Assembly (NCBI RefSeq): GCF_015595025.1
Contig: NZ_JADNRL010000025.1
Span: 121,135 to 185,134, forward strand
Length of the DNA: 64,000 bases
DNA from: Halomonas sp. KAO
Lineage (GTDB): Bacteria; Pseudomonadota; Gammaproteobacteria; Pseudomonadales; Halomonadaceae
Direction: 5' to 3'
Of this stretch, positions 27,048 through 35,118 are shown piece by piece. Within the stretch, counting starts at the first letter, position 1, and every line of letters begins with the position of its first letter. The translations under genes and the position numbers were made by a program. The notes under the pieces were generated by a model. It saw only the letters and a list, made by a program, of their open reading frames with translations, made no database searches and was not told the origin of the DNA.

Positions 27048-28514
27048 TCAGTCGCCCGGTCCACACTCCATGCAGCGGTCGGTGATCGCCGGGCCGAGTC
27101 TCAGGTTGGCGTTGAGGTCGCGCAGGGCGCTGCGCAGTCCCTCCTCAAGCACCGGGTGGTACCAGGGCATGGCGATCATCTCGGCGACGCCAAGCTTCTG
27201 CTCCAGCGCCCAGGCCAGCAGGTGCGCGATATGCTCCATCTGGGGGCCGAACAGCTCGGCGCCGAGAAACTGGCCGGAGCCGTGCTCGGCATAGAGCCGC
27301 ATCAGGCCGCGGTTGCGTCGAAGCACCACGGCGCGCCCCTGATTGTCGAAGGAGGCTTCGCCCACCGCCACCTGGTCACGGCCACCCAGGCGTTTCTCGA
27401 GTTCCGCGTACCCCTCGCCCACGGTGGCCATCTGCGGGTCGGTGAACACGATGGCCAGTGGCACGTTGCGCCGCCCGGCGCGCAGCTCGGGGAAGCGCCC
27501 GGCATTGTCACCGGCGATGCGTCCCTCGCCGTTGGCCTCGTGGAGCAGCGGCAGCTCCTGGTTGGCGTCGCCGGCGATAAATATATGGCCAAAGCTGGCG
27601 TCGGTGTTCTGGCATTGCAGGGTGAAGCGGTTGAAGTGCGGCACGCCCTTGTCGTCGAGGGCGAGGCCCGCGTTCTCCAGATCGAGGCGGTCGACGTTGG
27701 GGCGCCGACCGGTGGCGGCCAGCAGATAGTCGAAGCGCTCGGTGAGGGTCTCGCCGCTCTCGCGCTCGACAAAGGTGATCACCACGGCGTCGCCGTCGCG
27801 TTCGATCTTCTCCACCCTGGCGCCGGGGTCGACGTAGAACTCCTCGTTGAAGGTGGCATCGGCGGTGTCGCGGACCTTGTCATCCTGGAAGGGGCCCAGG
27901 GAGCCGCTCACGCCGAACATGCGCAGGCGCACGCCAAGGCGATGGAGCGCCTGGCCCAGCTCCAGGCCGATCACGCCGGGGCCGAATACCGCAACCGACT
28001 CCGGCAGCCCACTCCATTCGAAGATATCCACGTTGGTGACCAGCCGGTCGCCGGCGGCGTCGAACATCGACGGCCAGGTCGCGCGCGAGCCGGTGGCGAT
28101 GATGATGGTTCGGGCCTGGACTCGGGTGTGGTCGCCCACGAGCAGGGTGTGCGGGTCCTCGAAGCGGGCGTGGCCCTGCAGGCGGTTGGCCTCCGGGATG
28201 CGCTGCAGCGAGTCGAGCACACCCCCGACGAAGCGGTCACGTTGCTGCTTGACCCGGGCCATTACCGCCTGGCCGTCCACCTCGACATCGCCCACCCTGA
28301 TGCCGAAGCCCGCGGCGGTGCGGGCCTGGTGGGCGGCTTCGGCGGCGGCGATCAGCAGCTTGGAGGGCATGCAGCCCACCCGGGCGCAGGTGGTGCCATG
28401 CTCGCCTCCTTCGATCAGCACCACGCTCTCGCTGTGCTTGCTGGCGGTATGCCAGGCGCTCAGGCCGGCGGTGCCGGCACCGATGATGGCGATATCGACG
28501 TCGCGTTGCTCCAT
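27048..28514 (-). CDS. Dihydrolipoamide dehydrogenase-like flavin disulfide reductase
   Basis: 488 residues, class I pyridine nucleotide-disulfide oxidoreductase. FAD site IIGAGTAGLSA at 10-20, redox cysteines C43 and C48 in TTCARVGCMPSK, the NAD(P) Rossmann region VAVFGPGVIGLELG near 195, the second FAD motif FIAGDANQ near 325 and a C-terminal dimer domain with the catalytic His in WYHPVLEEGLR. The redox motif deviates from the CLNxGCIPSK of true Lpd, and no lipoyl-enzyme genes are adjacent. It may be a stand-alone reductase of unknown disulfide substrate. AAGGAG precedes the ATG. Confidence 0.88.
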   Translation of the reverse strand: MEQRDVDIAIIGAGTAGLSAWHTASKHSESVVLIEGGEHGTTCARVGCMPSKLLIAAAEAAHQARTAAGFGIRVGDVEVDGQAVMARVKQQRDRFVGGVLDSLQRIPEANRLQGHARFEDPHTLLVGDHTRVQARTIIIATGSRATWPSMFDAAGDRLVTNVDIFEWSGLPESVAVFGPGVIGLELGQALHRLGVRLRMFGVSGSLGPFQDDKVRDTADATFNEEFYVDPGARVEKIERDGDAVVITFVERESGETLTERFDYLLAATGRRPNVDRLDLENAGLALDDKGVPHFNRFTLQCQNTDASFGHIFIAGDANQELPLLHEANGEGRIAGDNAGRFPELRAGRRNVPLAIVFTDPQMATVGEGYAELEKRLGGRDQVAVGEASFDNQGRAVVLRRNRGLMRLYAEHGSGQFLGAELFGPQMEHIAHLLAWALEQKLGVAEMIAMPWYHPVLEEGLRSALRDLNANLRLGPAITDRCMECGPGD

Positions 28515-28685
28515 CGTGGGCTCCTTCTGTTGTCTGTGGCTTCACGATCTCGCGTATCGGTAGGTGCCATTCACTATGGCATATGGCGGGAGACGTTTGA
28601 CTGAATAGTAATGGCGTGTCTTGTCGCAGTCTGATGGCGTCGATCAAATAAGGCTTTCCCAGACAAGCCTGGCGACTTGGTAGCC

Positions 28686-28800
28686 CGGGGCTGATCTGGC
28701 GACAAGCCTTACGAGGAGGCGCTGTAAATACCTCCCTGTACGCTACCTCGGCCGTCCCTGGTCCTCGGACCTCCTCATCGGCTTGCCCCCAGCGCCCCTT
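28686..28800. repeat. Dispersed ~110-bp hairpin repeat, copy C
   Basis: It begins CGGGGCTGATCTGGCGACAA exactly like copy A and ends GGCTTGCCCCCAGCGCCCCTT; the interior CTACCTCGGCC and CCCTGGTCCTCGGACC matches copy B. The arms pair into a long hairpin. It lies in the 476-base gap 28515-28990 between the divergent reductase and dbpA genes. The remainder of that gap shows only possible leader and promoter DNA for dbpA, without clear boxes. Confidence 0.78.
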
Positions 28801-28990
28801 GATGCCTAAAACTGCGATAGCGATGCGTCGATCAAGAGCTCAAGCGGTGTCGAGTCGGTCTTTCTGTTATCCTGCTGTCATTCAACTCCTCTCTATCTGG
28901 CAAATGGCGCCTGCCGCCGGCCTTGCCATTGCTCGTTTACGACCCGGCTTATCGTCCGTTATGGGTCGCTTCTTTCTGCAGGATACTCCC

Positions 28991-30394
28991 TTGTCTGATA
29001 CCTCTTCCGACGCCTCCTTCGCCGCGCTGCCGCTGGCGCCGGAGCTGCTCGACAATCTCGCCTCGCTGGGCTTTACCGCCATGACGCCGATTCAGGCCGA
29101 GAGCCTGCCGCCGATCCTGGCCGGTCGTGACGTGATCGCCCAGGCGAAGACCGGTTCCGGCAAGACCGCCGCCTTCGGCCTGGGGCTGCTCTCGCGGCTG
29201 ACGCTGACCAGCTTCCGAGTGCAGGGGCTGGTGCTGTGCCCGACCCGTGAGCTGGCCGATCAGGTAGCCGTCGAGCTGCGCCGGCTGGCGCGCAGCCTGC
29301 CCAACGTCAAGATATTGACCCTGTGTGGCGGTGCGCCCTTCGGCCCGCAGCTCGCCTCCCTGGAGCATGGTGCCCATATCGTGGTGGGCACCCCGGGCCG
29401 GGTGGAAGAGCATCTGCGCAAGGGCTCGCTCAGGCTGGAAGGGCTCGAGGCCCTGGTGCTGGATGAGGCCGATCGCATGCTCGATATGGGCTTCCAGGCG
29501 AGCCTGGAGGCGATCGTCGCCGAGACGCCGGCCAGCCGCCAGACGCTGCTGTTCAGCGCCACCTTCTCCGCTGCGGTGCGTCCCGTGGCCGAGGCGATGC
29601 TGCGCCAGCCGCTGAGGGTCGAGGTCGCCGAGACCCACGACGCCAGCAGCATCCACGAGCGGGTCTATCGGGTCGCCGATGGCGACGAGGCACGCCTTGA
29701 GGGGCTGTGTCGGCTGCTGCTGCATTTTCGCCCCGCCTCAAGCGTGGTGTTCTGCAATACCAAGCGCGAGACCGATGAGGTGGCCCAGGCGCTCAACGCG
29801 GCGGGCTTCGGCGCGCTGGCGCTGCATGGTGACCTGGAGCAGCCCGACCGCGACCGACTGCTGGTGCTGTTCGCCAATCGCAGCGCCTCGATCCTGGTGG
29901 CCACCGATGTGGCGGCCCGCGGGCTCGATATCGCCGAGCTGGATGCGGTGTTCAACTACCATATCGCCCGGGACCTGGAGGTGCATGTGCACCGCGTGGG
30001 TCGCACCGGCCGGGCCGGCAGCGCGGGGATCGCCTGCACCCTGGTCGGCCAGGGCGAGGGCTACCGCTTGGAACGCCTCACCGACTTTCTCGGCGAGCCC
30101 CTCGAGGAGGCCAGCCTGCCGCCGCGCTCGGTGCTCTCCCGCGAGCCGCTGGTGCCGCCCATGACGACCCTGCAGATCGGCGGCGGCAAGAAGCAGAAGG
30201 TGCGTCCGGGGGATATCCTCGGCGCCCTGACCGGCGAGGCGGGGCTGGCCGGTGACCAGGTGGGCAAGATCAAGGTGCTGGCCAACAGTGCCTATGTGGC
30301 GGTGCGCCGCGAGGTGGCCGACCAGGCTCTCGAGCGGCTGGCCAACGGCAGGATCAAGGGGCGCAGCTTTCGCGCCCGGCGCATCAGCCGTTGA
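28991..30394 (+). CDS. dbpA: ATP-dependent RNA helicase DbpA
   Basis: 467 residues from TTG 28991, preferred because AGGA stands seven bases upstream and the length then matches E. coli DbpA (457). An in-frame ATG at 28961 adds ten residues but has no ribosome site. Helicase motifs: Q motif region MTPIQAE, Walker A AKTGSGKT at 52-59, DEAD at 158-161, SAT, and HRVGRTGRAG. The C-terminal DbpA RNA-binding domain (GGGKKQKVRPGDILGALTG) recognises hairpin 92 of 23S rRNA. It acts in late 50S subunit assembly. Confidence 0.94.
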   Translation: MSDTSSDASFAALPLAPELLDNLASLGFTAMTPIQAESLPPILAGRDVIAQAKTGSGKTAAFGLGLLSRLTLTSFRVQGLVLCPTRELADQVAVELRRLARSLPNVKILTLCGGAPFGPQLASLEHGAHIVVGTPGRVEEHLRKGSLRLEGLEALVLDEADRMLDMGFQASLEAIVAETPASRQTLLFSATFSAAVRPVAEAMLRQPLRVEVAETHDASSIHERVYRVADGDEARLEGLCRLLLHFRPASSVVFCNTKRETDEVAQALNAAGFGALALHGDLEQPDRDRLLVLFANRSASILVATDVAARGLDIAELDAVFNYHIARDLEVHVHRVGRTGRAGSAGIACTLVGQGEGYRLERLTDFLGEPLEEASLPPRSVLSREPLVPPMTTLQIGGGKKQKVRPGDILGALTGEAGLAGDQVGKIKVLANSAYVAVRREVADQALERLANGRIKGRSFRARRISR

Positions 30395-30475
30395 TGGCGG
30401 CTCGGCCGCTCGCTTCGACAAGCCGGTTCAGCTAGCCGGTTCGGTGATTCGTTTCAGCACTACCAGGAACAACAG

Positions 30476-31378
30476 ATGAAGATACCCAAGCGCCTGCAGC
30501 CGCTGGTGGATGACGGCCTGATCGATGCGGTCGAGAGTCAGCTGATGAGCGGCAAGGAGGCCCAGGTCTATGTGGTGCGCTCCCACGGGGAGCGGCGCTG
30601 CGCCAAGGTCTTCAAGGAGGCGAAGCAGCGCAGCTTCAAGCAGGCCGTGCAGTACCAGGAGGGGCGCCGCGGGCGCAACAGTCGCCGCTCGCGGGCGATG
30701 GCCAAGAAGACCCGTTACGGCCAGAAGGAGCAGGAGCAGGCCTGGCTCAATGCCGAGGTCGACGCCCTCTACCGGCTGGCCGCGGCGGACGTGCGGGTGC
30801 CCAGGCCCTACGGCTTTATCGATGGGGTGCTGCTGATGGAGATGATCAGCGATGCCGAGGGCTTCACCGCACCGCGCCTGGACGATGTGACCCTGAGCGC
30901 CGAGCAGGCCCGCGAGTCCTACGCCAAGATCATCCGGGACGTGGTGAAGATGCTGTGTGCCGGGCTGGTGCACGGCGACCTGTCCGAGTTCAATGTGCTG
31001 CTGGCCAGCGACGGGCCGGTGATCATCGACCTGCCCCAGGCGGTGGATGCCGCCGGCAACAACAGCGCCGAGTGGATGTTCGAGCGTGACGTGGACAATA
31101 TGCGCCGCTACTTCGGCCGCTTCGCGCCGGAGCTGCTGGCCACGGACTACGGCAAGGAGATCTGGGCGCTATTCGAGGCGGGGGAGCTCCACCCGGAGAG
31201 CCAGCTGACCGGCCGCTTCGTGCATGACACCGCTCCCGTCGATGTCGACGAGCTGATGACGGTGATCGATGATGTGCGCGAGGAGGAGGCCAGCCGCCAG
31301 GCGGCGCTCAACCGCGGCGACGAGCCCGGCGTGGAGGAAGCCGCCGCGGAGTGGCAGGAGTCCCAGCGCAAGCGCTGA
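30476..31378 (+). CDS. RIO-type serine protein kinase
   Basis: 300 residues. The RIO fold is shown by LMSGKEAQVYVV (nucleotide loop and beta strands), the catalytic loop LVHGDLSEFNVLL and the metal-binding IIDLPQAV, which replaces DFG as usual for RIO1. N-terminal residues 45-75 are basic, and the C-terminal 50 residues are acidic and probably disordered. Bacterial RIO kinases resemble Pseudomonas PA4780-type proteins; their targets are poorly known, though eukaryotic RIO kinases mature the small ribosomal subunit. Being 81 bases downstream of dbpA suggests a shared role in ribosome assembly, which is inference. Confidence 0.9.
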   Translation: MKIPKRLQPLVDDGLIDAVESQLMSGKEAQVYVVRSHGERRCAKVFKEAKQRSFKQAVQYQEGRRGRNSRRSRAMAKKTRYGQKEQEQAWLNAEVDALYRLAAADVRVPRPYGFIDGVLLMEMISDAEGFTAPRLDDVTLSAEQARESYAKIIRDVVKMLCAGLVHGDLSEFNVLLASDGPVIIDLPQAVDAAGNNSAEWMFERDVDNMRRYFGRFAPELLATDYGKEIWALFEAGELHPESQLTGRFVHDTAPVDVDELMTVIDDVREEEASRQAALNRGDEPGVEEAAAEWQESQRKR

Positions 31379-31406
31379 GAGACGCCGGCTTGCTCCCGGG
31401 CTGACG

Positions 31407-31452
31407 TACTCTTCGCCCGGTTACTCTTCACCCGGGTTAGCCTTCGCCCGAC
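31407..31452. repeat. Three imperfect 15-16-bp tandem units between convergent genes
   Basis: TACTCTTCGCCCGGT, TACTCTTCACCCGGG and TTAGCCTTCGCCCGAC follow one another directly up to the yeeN stop codon. They sit where the rioA-like and yeeN transcripts converge; no strong terminator hairpin is seen there. Confidence 0.7.
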
Positions 31453-32178
31453 TTACTCCTGGGGCAGTTCGGCGCTGTGGAAGACGTTCTGCACGTCGTC
31501 GCAGTCATTCAGGGCGTCGAGCAGCTTCTCGAACGTGGCCACGTCGTCCCCCTCCAGCGGCGTGGTGGTCTGGGGCACGAACTGGATCTCGTCGACCTCG
31601 AAGTCGATCTCGCCGAAGGCGTCTAGCAGTGCCTGCTTGGTCTTGGCGTACTCGGTATGGGGCGCGAAGACGGTGATCTGTCCCTCCTCGTTCTCGATGT
31701 CGGTGACGTCGACATCGGCCTCCATCAGCGCCTCCAGCACCGCCTCCTCGTCGCTGCCCTGGAAGGCCAGGATGGCGCAGTGGTCGAACATGTGGCTGAC
31801 GCTGCCCGGCGTGCCCAGCTTGCACTTGGTCTTGTTGAAGCAGGTGCGCACCTCGCCGAAGGTGCGGTTGGGGTTGTCGGTCAGGCAGTCGACGATGACC
31901 ATGCAGTTGCCCGGCCCGAAGCCCTCGTAGCGCGCCGGGGAGAAGTCCTCGCCGCCCACGCCGTTGGCCTTGTCCAGCGCCTTGTCGATGACGTGGGAGG
32001 GGACCTGGTCCTTCTTGGCGCGCTCGATCAGGCCGCGCAGGCTGAGGTTGCCGGCCGGGTCGGTGCCGCCCTGCTTGGCACACACGTAGATCTCGCGGCC
32101 GTACTTGCTGTAGACCTTGGTCTTGGCGGCGGCCGTCTTGGCCATGGATTCCTTGCGGTTCTGGAAGGCCCTGCCCAT
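31453..32178 (-). CDS. yeeN: YebC/PmpR-family protein, YeeN type
   Basis: 241 residues starting [14 protein letters not shown]. The YebC signatures are present ([71 protein letters not shown]), in the version nearer E. coli YeeN than YebC. YebC relatives were described as transcription regulators and more recently as ribosome-associated factors that help translate proline-rich stretches, interesting given the (EP)21 pilin in this window. It is Cys-rich for the family. AGGA stands before the ATG. Confidence 0.9.
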   Translation of the reverse strand: MGRAFQNRKESMAKTAAAKTKVYSKYGREIYVCAKQGGTDPAGNLSLRGLIERAKKDQVPSHVIDKALDKANGVGGEDFSPARYEGFGPGNCMVIVDCLTDNPNRTFGEVRTCFNKTKCKLGTPGSVSHMFDHCAILAFQGSDEEAVLEALMEADVDVTDIENEEGQITVFAPHTEYAKTKQALLDAFGEIDFEVDEIQFVPQTTTPLEGDDVATFEKLLDALNDCDDVQNVFHSAELPQE

Positions 32179-32313
32179 ATCACTGTCCTGTCGAGTTCAA
32201 CATGGGGGAGGATTCTACGAGACCGGACGGGACGCGAACAGGGCTATTTTTCCGTCCTGAAGGCCGCCCGTCACACTACACTCCGGGAATCATCATCCGG
32301 TTCCGGAGGCTGC

Positions 32314-33504
32314 ATGGACCATCACGCCTATCGTCACGCCCTGGCCGGCGCCCTGGGCGGCAGCGAGCTGCCGTTTGCCCCTGCCGAGTTCACTGCCCGC
32401 CTGGCCCGGGTGCGCGACGCGATGTCGTCGGCCGGCCTCGACGCCCTGCTGCTGACCGACCCGGCGGATATCTTCTACCTCACCGGCTATCACACCTTCG
32501 AGGTCTCGGTGCACACCGCCCTGGTGGTCGGTGCCGAGCGGCTGGTGCTGCAGGTGCCTTCCATCGAGACCGGGCCCGCGGTGGTCACCGCCGCGGTGGA
32601 CGAGATCCTCGGCTACCGCTGGGAGGGCATCGATGAGGTGATCGCACCGCTGGCCGAGACACTGGCGGCGTATCGCGCCATCGGCCTGGATCTCTATGGC
32701 GCCGGCCTGCGCCTGGGGGTCATCCGTGAGCTGCAGGCGCGGCTGGGAGCCGAGCGCTTCCGCGATGACGGCGGCGCGCTGCTCGATGCCATTCGCCTCG
32801 TCAAGACGCCGGCGGAGCTCGACTGCCTGCGCGAGAGCGCCAGGATCACCGCGGCGGGGCTGGCCGCCGCCGAGGCGGTGATCGCGCCGGGGGTGACCGA
32901 CAGCGAGGTGGCGGCGGAGGGCAGTCGGGCGCTGCTGGCGGCCGGCAGCGAGTTCATGAGCCTGCAGCCCATCGTCACCAGTGGCCGGCGCATCAGCGTC
33001 ATCCACGTCAACCACAAGCGCAACGTGATCGAGCGTGATGCCCCGGTGTTTCTGGAGTTCGGCTCGGCCTTCCAGCGCTATACCGCGCCGATGATGCGCA
33101 CCGCCGTGGCCGGGCGGGCCAGCGCCGAGATGCAGGCGCTGCGTGATCTATGTCGGGCGCTCTTCGAGAGCCTGGTCGCCGAGATGCGCCCGGGGCGCAC
33201 CTTCGACGATGCCGCCAGGGCCGCCGAGACGGTACTCGCCCCCCATGCCGACCGGCTCTTCTTCTCGGGGGTGTTCGGCTATGCCGTGGGCGCCCAGTTC
33301 CCGCCCAGCTGGGTAGAGGGGACCGGCTATATCGCCCGTGATCAGCGGCGCGAGTTCGCCGCCGACATGGTCTTTCATCTGCCGCTCTGCCTGCGCCGGC
33401 CGGGGGAGTGGGGCGTGGGAATCAGCGATACGGTGCGCGTCACCCCGCAGGGCGGCGTGGCCATTACCGACAACGACTGGCGGCTAAGGGAGGTTGGAGA
33501 TTGA
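32314..33504 (+). CDS. M24-fold (creatinase/aminopeptidase P-like) hydrolase with degenerate metal site
   Basis: 396 residues from the ATG at 32314 with GGAGG upstream. The N-terminal creatinase domain (about 20-150) contains LDALLLTDPADIFYLTGYHTFE; the C-terminal pita-bread domain follows. The five usual metal ligands (Asp, Asp, His, Glu, Glu) all seem replaced: LEFGSAFQRYTAPMMRT instead of the D-x-G...S-D-x-T-R-T pattern, GYAVG for GHGIG, FHLPLCL and GISDTV for the glutamate motifs. Like creatinase and ectoine hydrolase, it may hydrolyse a small amidine or amide without metal. The substrate is unknown. Confidence 0.82.
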   Translation: MDHHAYRHALAGALGGSELPFAPAEFTARLARVRDAMSSAGLDALLLTDPADIFYLTGYHTFEVSVHTALVVGAERLVLQVPSIETGPAVVTAAVDEILGYRWEGIDEVIAPLAETLAAYRAIGLDLYGAGLRLGVIRELQARLGAERFRDDGGALLDAIRLVKTPAELDCLRESARITAAGLAAAEAVIAPGVTDSEVAAEGSRALLAAGSEFMSLQPIVTSGRRISVIHVNHKRNVIERDAPVFLEFGSAFQRYTAPMMRTAVAGRASAEMQALRDLCRALFESLVAEMRPGRTFDDAARAAETVLAPHADRLFFSGVFGYAVGAQFPPSWVEGTGYIARDQRREFAADMVFHLPLCLRRPGEWGVGISDTVRVTPQGGVAITDNDWRLREVGD

Positions 33505-33633
33505 TATCGCCCTGAGCGGTGTGCGATTGGCGGCCCTCAAGCGGGTAAATGATCATGCGTCGGCAGGAGGCGTGACGAAGTCCTCGGGACATGCTTTGCT
33601 ATGCCCCATCTACAAACGAAAGGAGTCGTTGGC

Positions 33634-34218
33634 ATGCAGTATTCGATGAGACATCTTCCGGTCCGCTGGTTGGTCGCTACTGCGCTCTTGTTGGGGCTGC
33701 TGGCAGGTTGCCAGTCGACGCCACCTTCCCCATCGAAGGAGAATCAGGCGGCCATCGACCGGATGCTTGTGCTAGTCGACGAGCGGCTCGAGGTCGCTCC
33801 CCAGGTAGCACGTTCCAAGTGGAACAGTGGCGCCGACATCGAGGCACCTGAGCGCGAAGCTGCGATCCTCGATCGAGTCACCGGCCGCTCGGCTGAGGCC
33901 GGGGTCGATGAGAGCTTCGCAAGAGACTTTTTTCAGGCACAGTTCGAGGCCAGCAAGGAGGTGCAACGTCGGTTGCATCAGCGCTGGTTGAAGGAGGGAC
34001 GGGGGCCCTTCGATAATCCACCGGACCTTGCCGAGGAGGTGCGGCCGGTGCTCGATCGCCTGACCCCCGCGCTCATCGTGTCTCTGGGCGAGTTGCAGTC
34101 TCTCGTCAAGGTCCCGGGTGTCGGCAGCTATCTCGAGGCTCGTGCGACCGAGCTGGTGACTGGCGACTTCGATGGCGATCCTCGCCGTATTGCGCTGGAG
34201 CCGTTGAAGGACCGATAA
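33634..34218 (+). CDS. Periplasmic chorismate mutase, AroQ-gamma class, as a predicted lipoprotein
   Basis: 194 residues from the ATG at 33634 with AGGAG eight bases upstream. The N-terminus is a lipoprotein signal: hydrophobic run, then L-A-G-C with Cys about residue 28, no Asp at +2. The mature part is helical and shows the secreted AroQ pattern (LVDERLEVAPQVARSKW, then AILDRV, FARDFFQAQFEASKEVQRRLHQRW). Chorismate mutase makes prephenate; exported forms have unclear function. Most exported AroQ proteins are soluble, so lipid anchoring would be unusual. It is followed by another lipoprotein gene. Confidence 0.82.
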   Translation: MQYSMRHLPVRWLVATALLLGLLAGCQSTPPSPSKENQAAIDRMLVLVDERLEVAPQVARSKWNSGADIEAPEREAAILDRVTGRSAEAGVDESFARDFFQAQFEASKEVQRRLHQRWLKEGRGPFDNPPDLAEEVRPVLDRLTPALIVSLGELQSLVKVPGVGSYLEARATELVTGDFDGDPRRIALEPLKDR

Positions 34219-34296
34219 GCCATATGCCGCGGGATGGAACTTTATGGTTCAGAGGTGTCTGATATGGTCACCGATAATGGCAATGGAGTGACCACG

Positions 34297-34746
34297 ATGA
34301 CCCGCAGACTCTCTCTTCCGGCCCTGCTGTTGGGTACCGTGACGCTGGCCGGCTGTGCCGGCTTCGGTGCCACCTCCGATGGTCCCGGCGATGAGTCCCT
34401 GGAGAACACCTACTGGAAGCTGGAAACGGTGGGTGATCGTGAAGCGATTGCCATCGATGAGGCGCGGGAGGCGCACCTGGTGCTGCATGCCGAGGATAAC
34501 CGCCTGGCCGGCTCCACCGGGTGCAACCGCATGATGGGACAGTACGAGCTCGAAGGGGATCGGCTGAGTTTCGCGCAGGTGGCCACCACCATGATGGCCT
34601 GCCCCGGTGAGGTGATGGCGCTCGAGCGTGCCTTCCTCGATGCCCTGGGCAGCGTCGATACCTGGCAGGTGGAGGGGGAGATGCTGACCCTCGCCGATGC
34701 CGAGGGCGAGGCGCTGGCCCGCTTCGAGGCGGTGCACCTCTACTGA
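34297..34746 (+). CDS. META-domain lipoprotein (HslJ-like)
   Basis: 149 residues from ATG 34297, chosen for its lipoprotein signal LLLGTVTLAGC with Cys near residue 20 and GGAG nine bases upstream; the frame opens at 34234. The META domain is clear: ENTYWKLETVGD, then LAGSTGCNRMMGQYELEGDRLSF and ATTMMACPGEVMALERAFLDAL. Such proteins reside in the envelope and have been linked to stress or motility; the exact activity is unknown. The +2 residue is Ala, predicting outer membrane sorting. It follows the AroQ lipoprotein by 78 bases. Confidence 0.9.
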   Translation: MTRRLSLPALLLGTVTLAGCAGFGATSDGPGDESLENTYWKLETVGDREAIAIDEAREAHLVLHAEDNRLAGSTGCNRMMGQYELEGDRLSFAQVATTMMACPGEVMALERAFLDALGSVDTWQVEGEMLTLADAEGEALARFEAVHLY

Positions 34747-34797
34747 GTGTCGTACGCGACTGAGCCCTGCACTCGCCAGGTACCGTTCGACCCGACC

Positions 34798-34833
34798 GAC
34801 GCCCGTCACTGCCGTGACGGGCGTCGCCTTTTT
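34798..34833. terminator. Intrinsic terminator after the META lipoprotein gene
   Basis: GACGCCCGTCAC-TGCC-GTGACGGGCGTC followed by GCCTTTTTA, a 12-base-pair stem 51 bases after the stop. Its T-run overlaps the stop codon of the convergent small gene. Confidence 0.92.
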
Positions 34834-34981
34834 ACGCTACCGGCCACAGCAGCCAAGCCTTGACCAGATTGCTGGTGGCTGCGGCCAGGATGATGCCGAT
34901 CAGCGCGCTCAGCAGCAGGACCACGGCCAGACGGAGCAGAAGTCGGTTGGCGTCGAGAAAATGGCGGGTGGCCTCTTCCAT
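34832..34981 (-). CDS. Small single-helix membrane protein, 49 residues
   Basis: ATG at 34981 with AGGAG five bases upstream, a strong site. The protein MEEATRHFLDANRLLLR continues into one long hydrophobic segment (about 17-40) and ends KAWLLWPVA. It resembles the small conserved membrane proteins seen in halophilic gammaproteobacteria, but no function is known to me. It is divergent from the GGDEF-EAL gene and ends in the terminator at 34798-34833. Confidence 0.65.
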   Translation of the reverse strand: MEEATRHFLDANRLLLRLAVVLLLSALIGIILAAATSNLVKAWLLWPVA

Positions 34982-35118
34982 GGGGACTCCTACTGGCGAT
35001 GGCAGCGGGGCGAGAGGTGCGGGTGATAGGGTGGTGCGGAAACTGCCCGAATACATCTGGATAGCTGCTAACCTACGGCCAGAATTCAACTGATGACTCA
35101 GCTAAGACTGCCACCAGC

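Noticed and set aside
31407..31452. Candidate CRISPR-like array
   Set aside because: Only three short imperfect units directly abut, with no spacers; no cas genes are present in the window.
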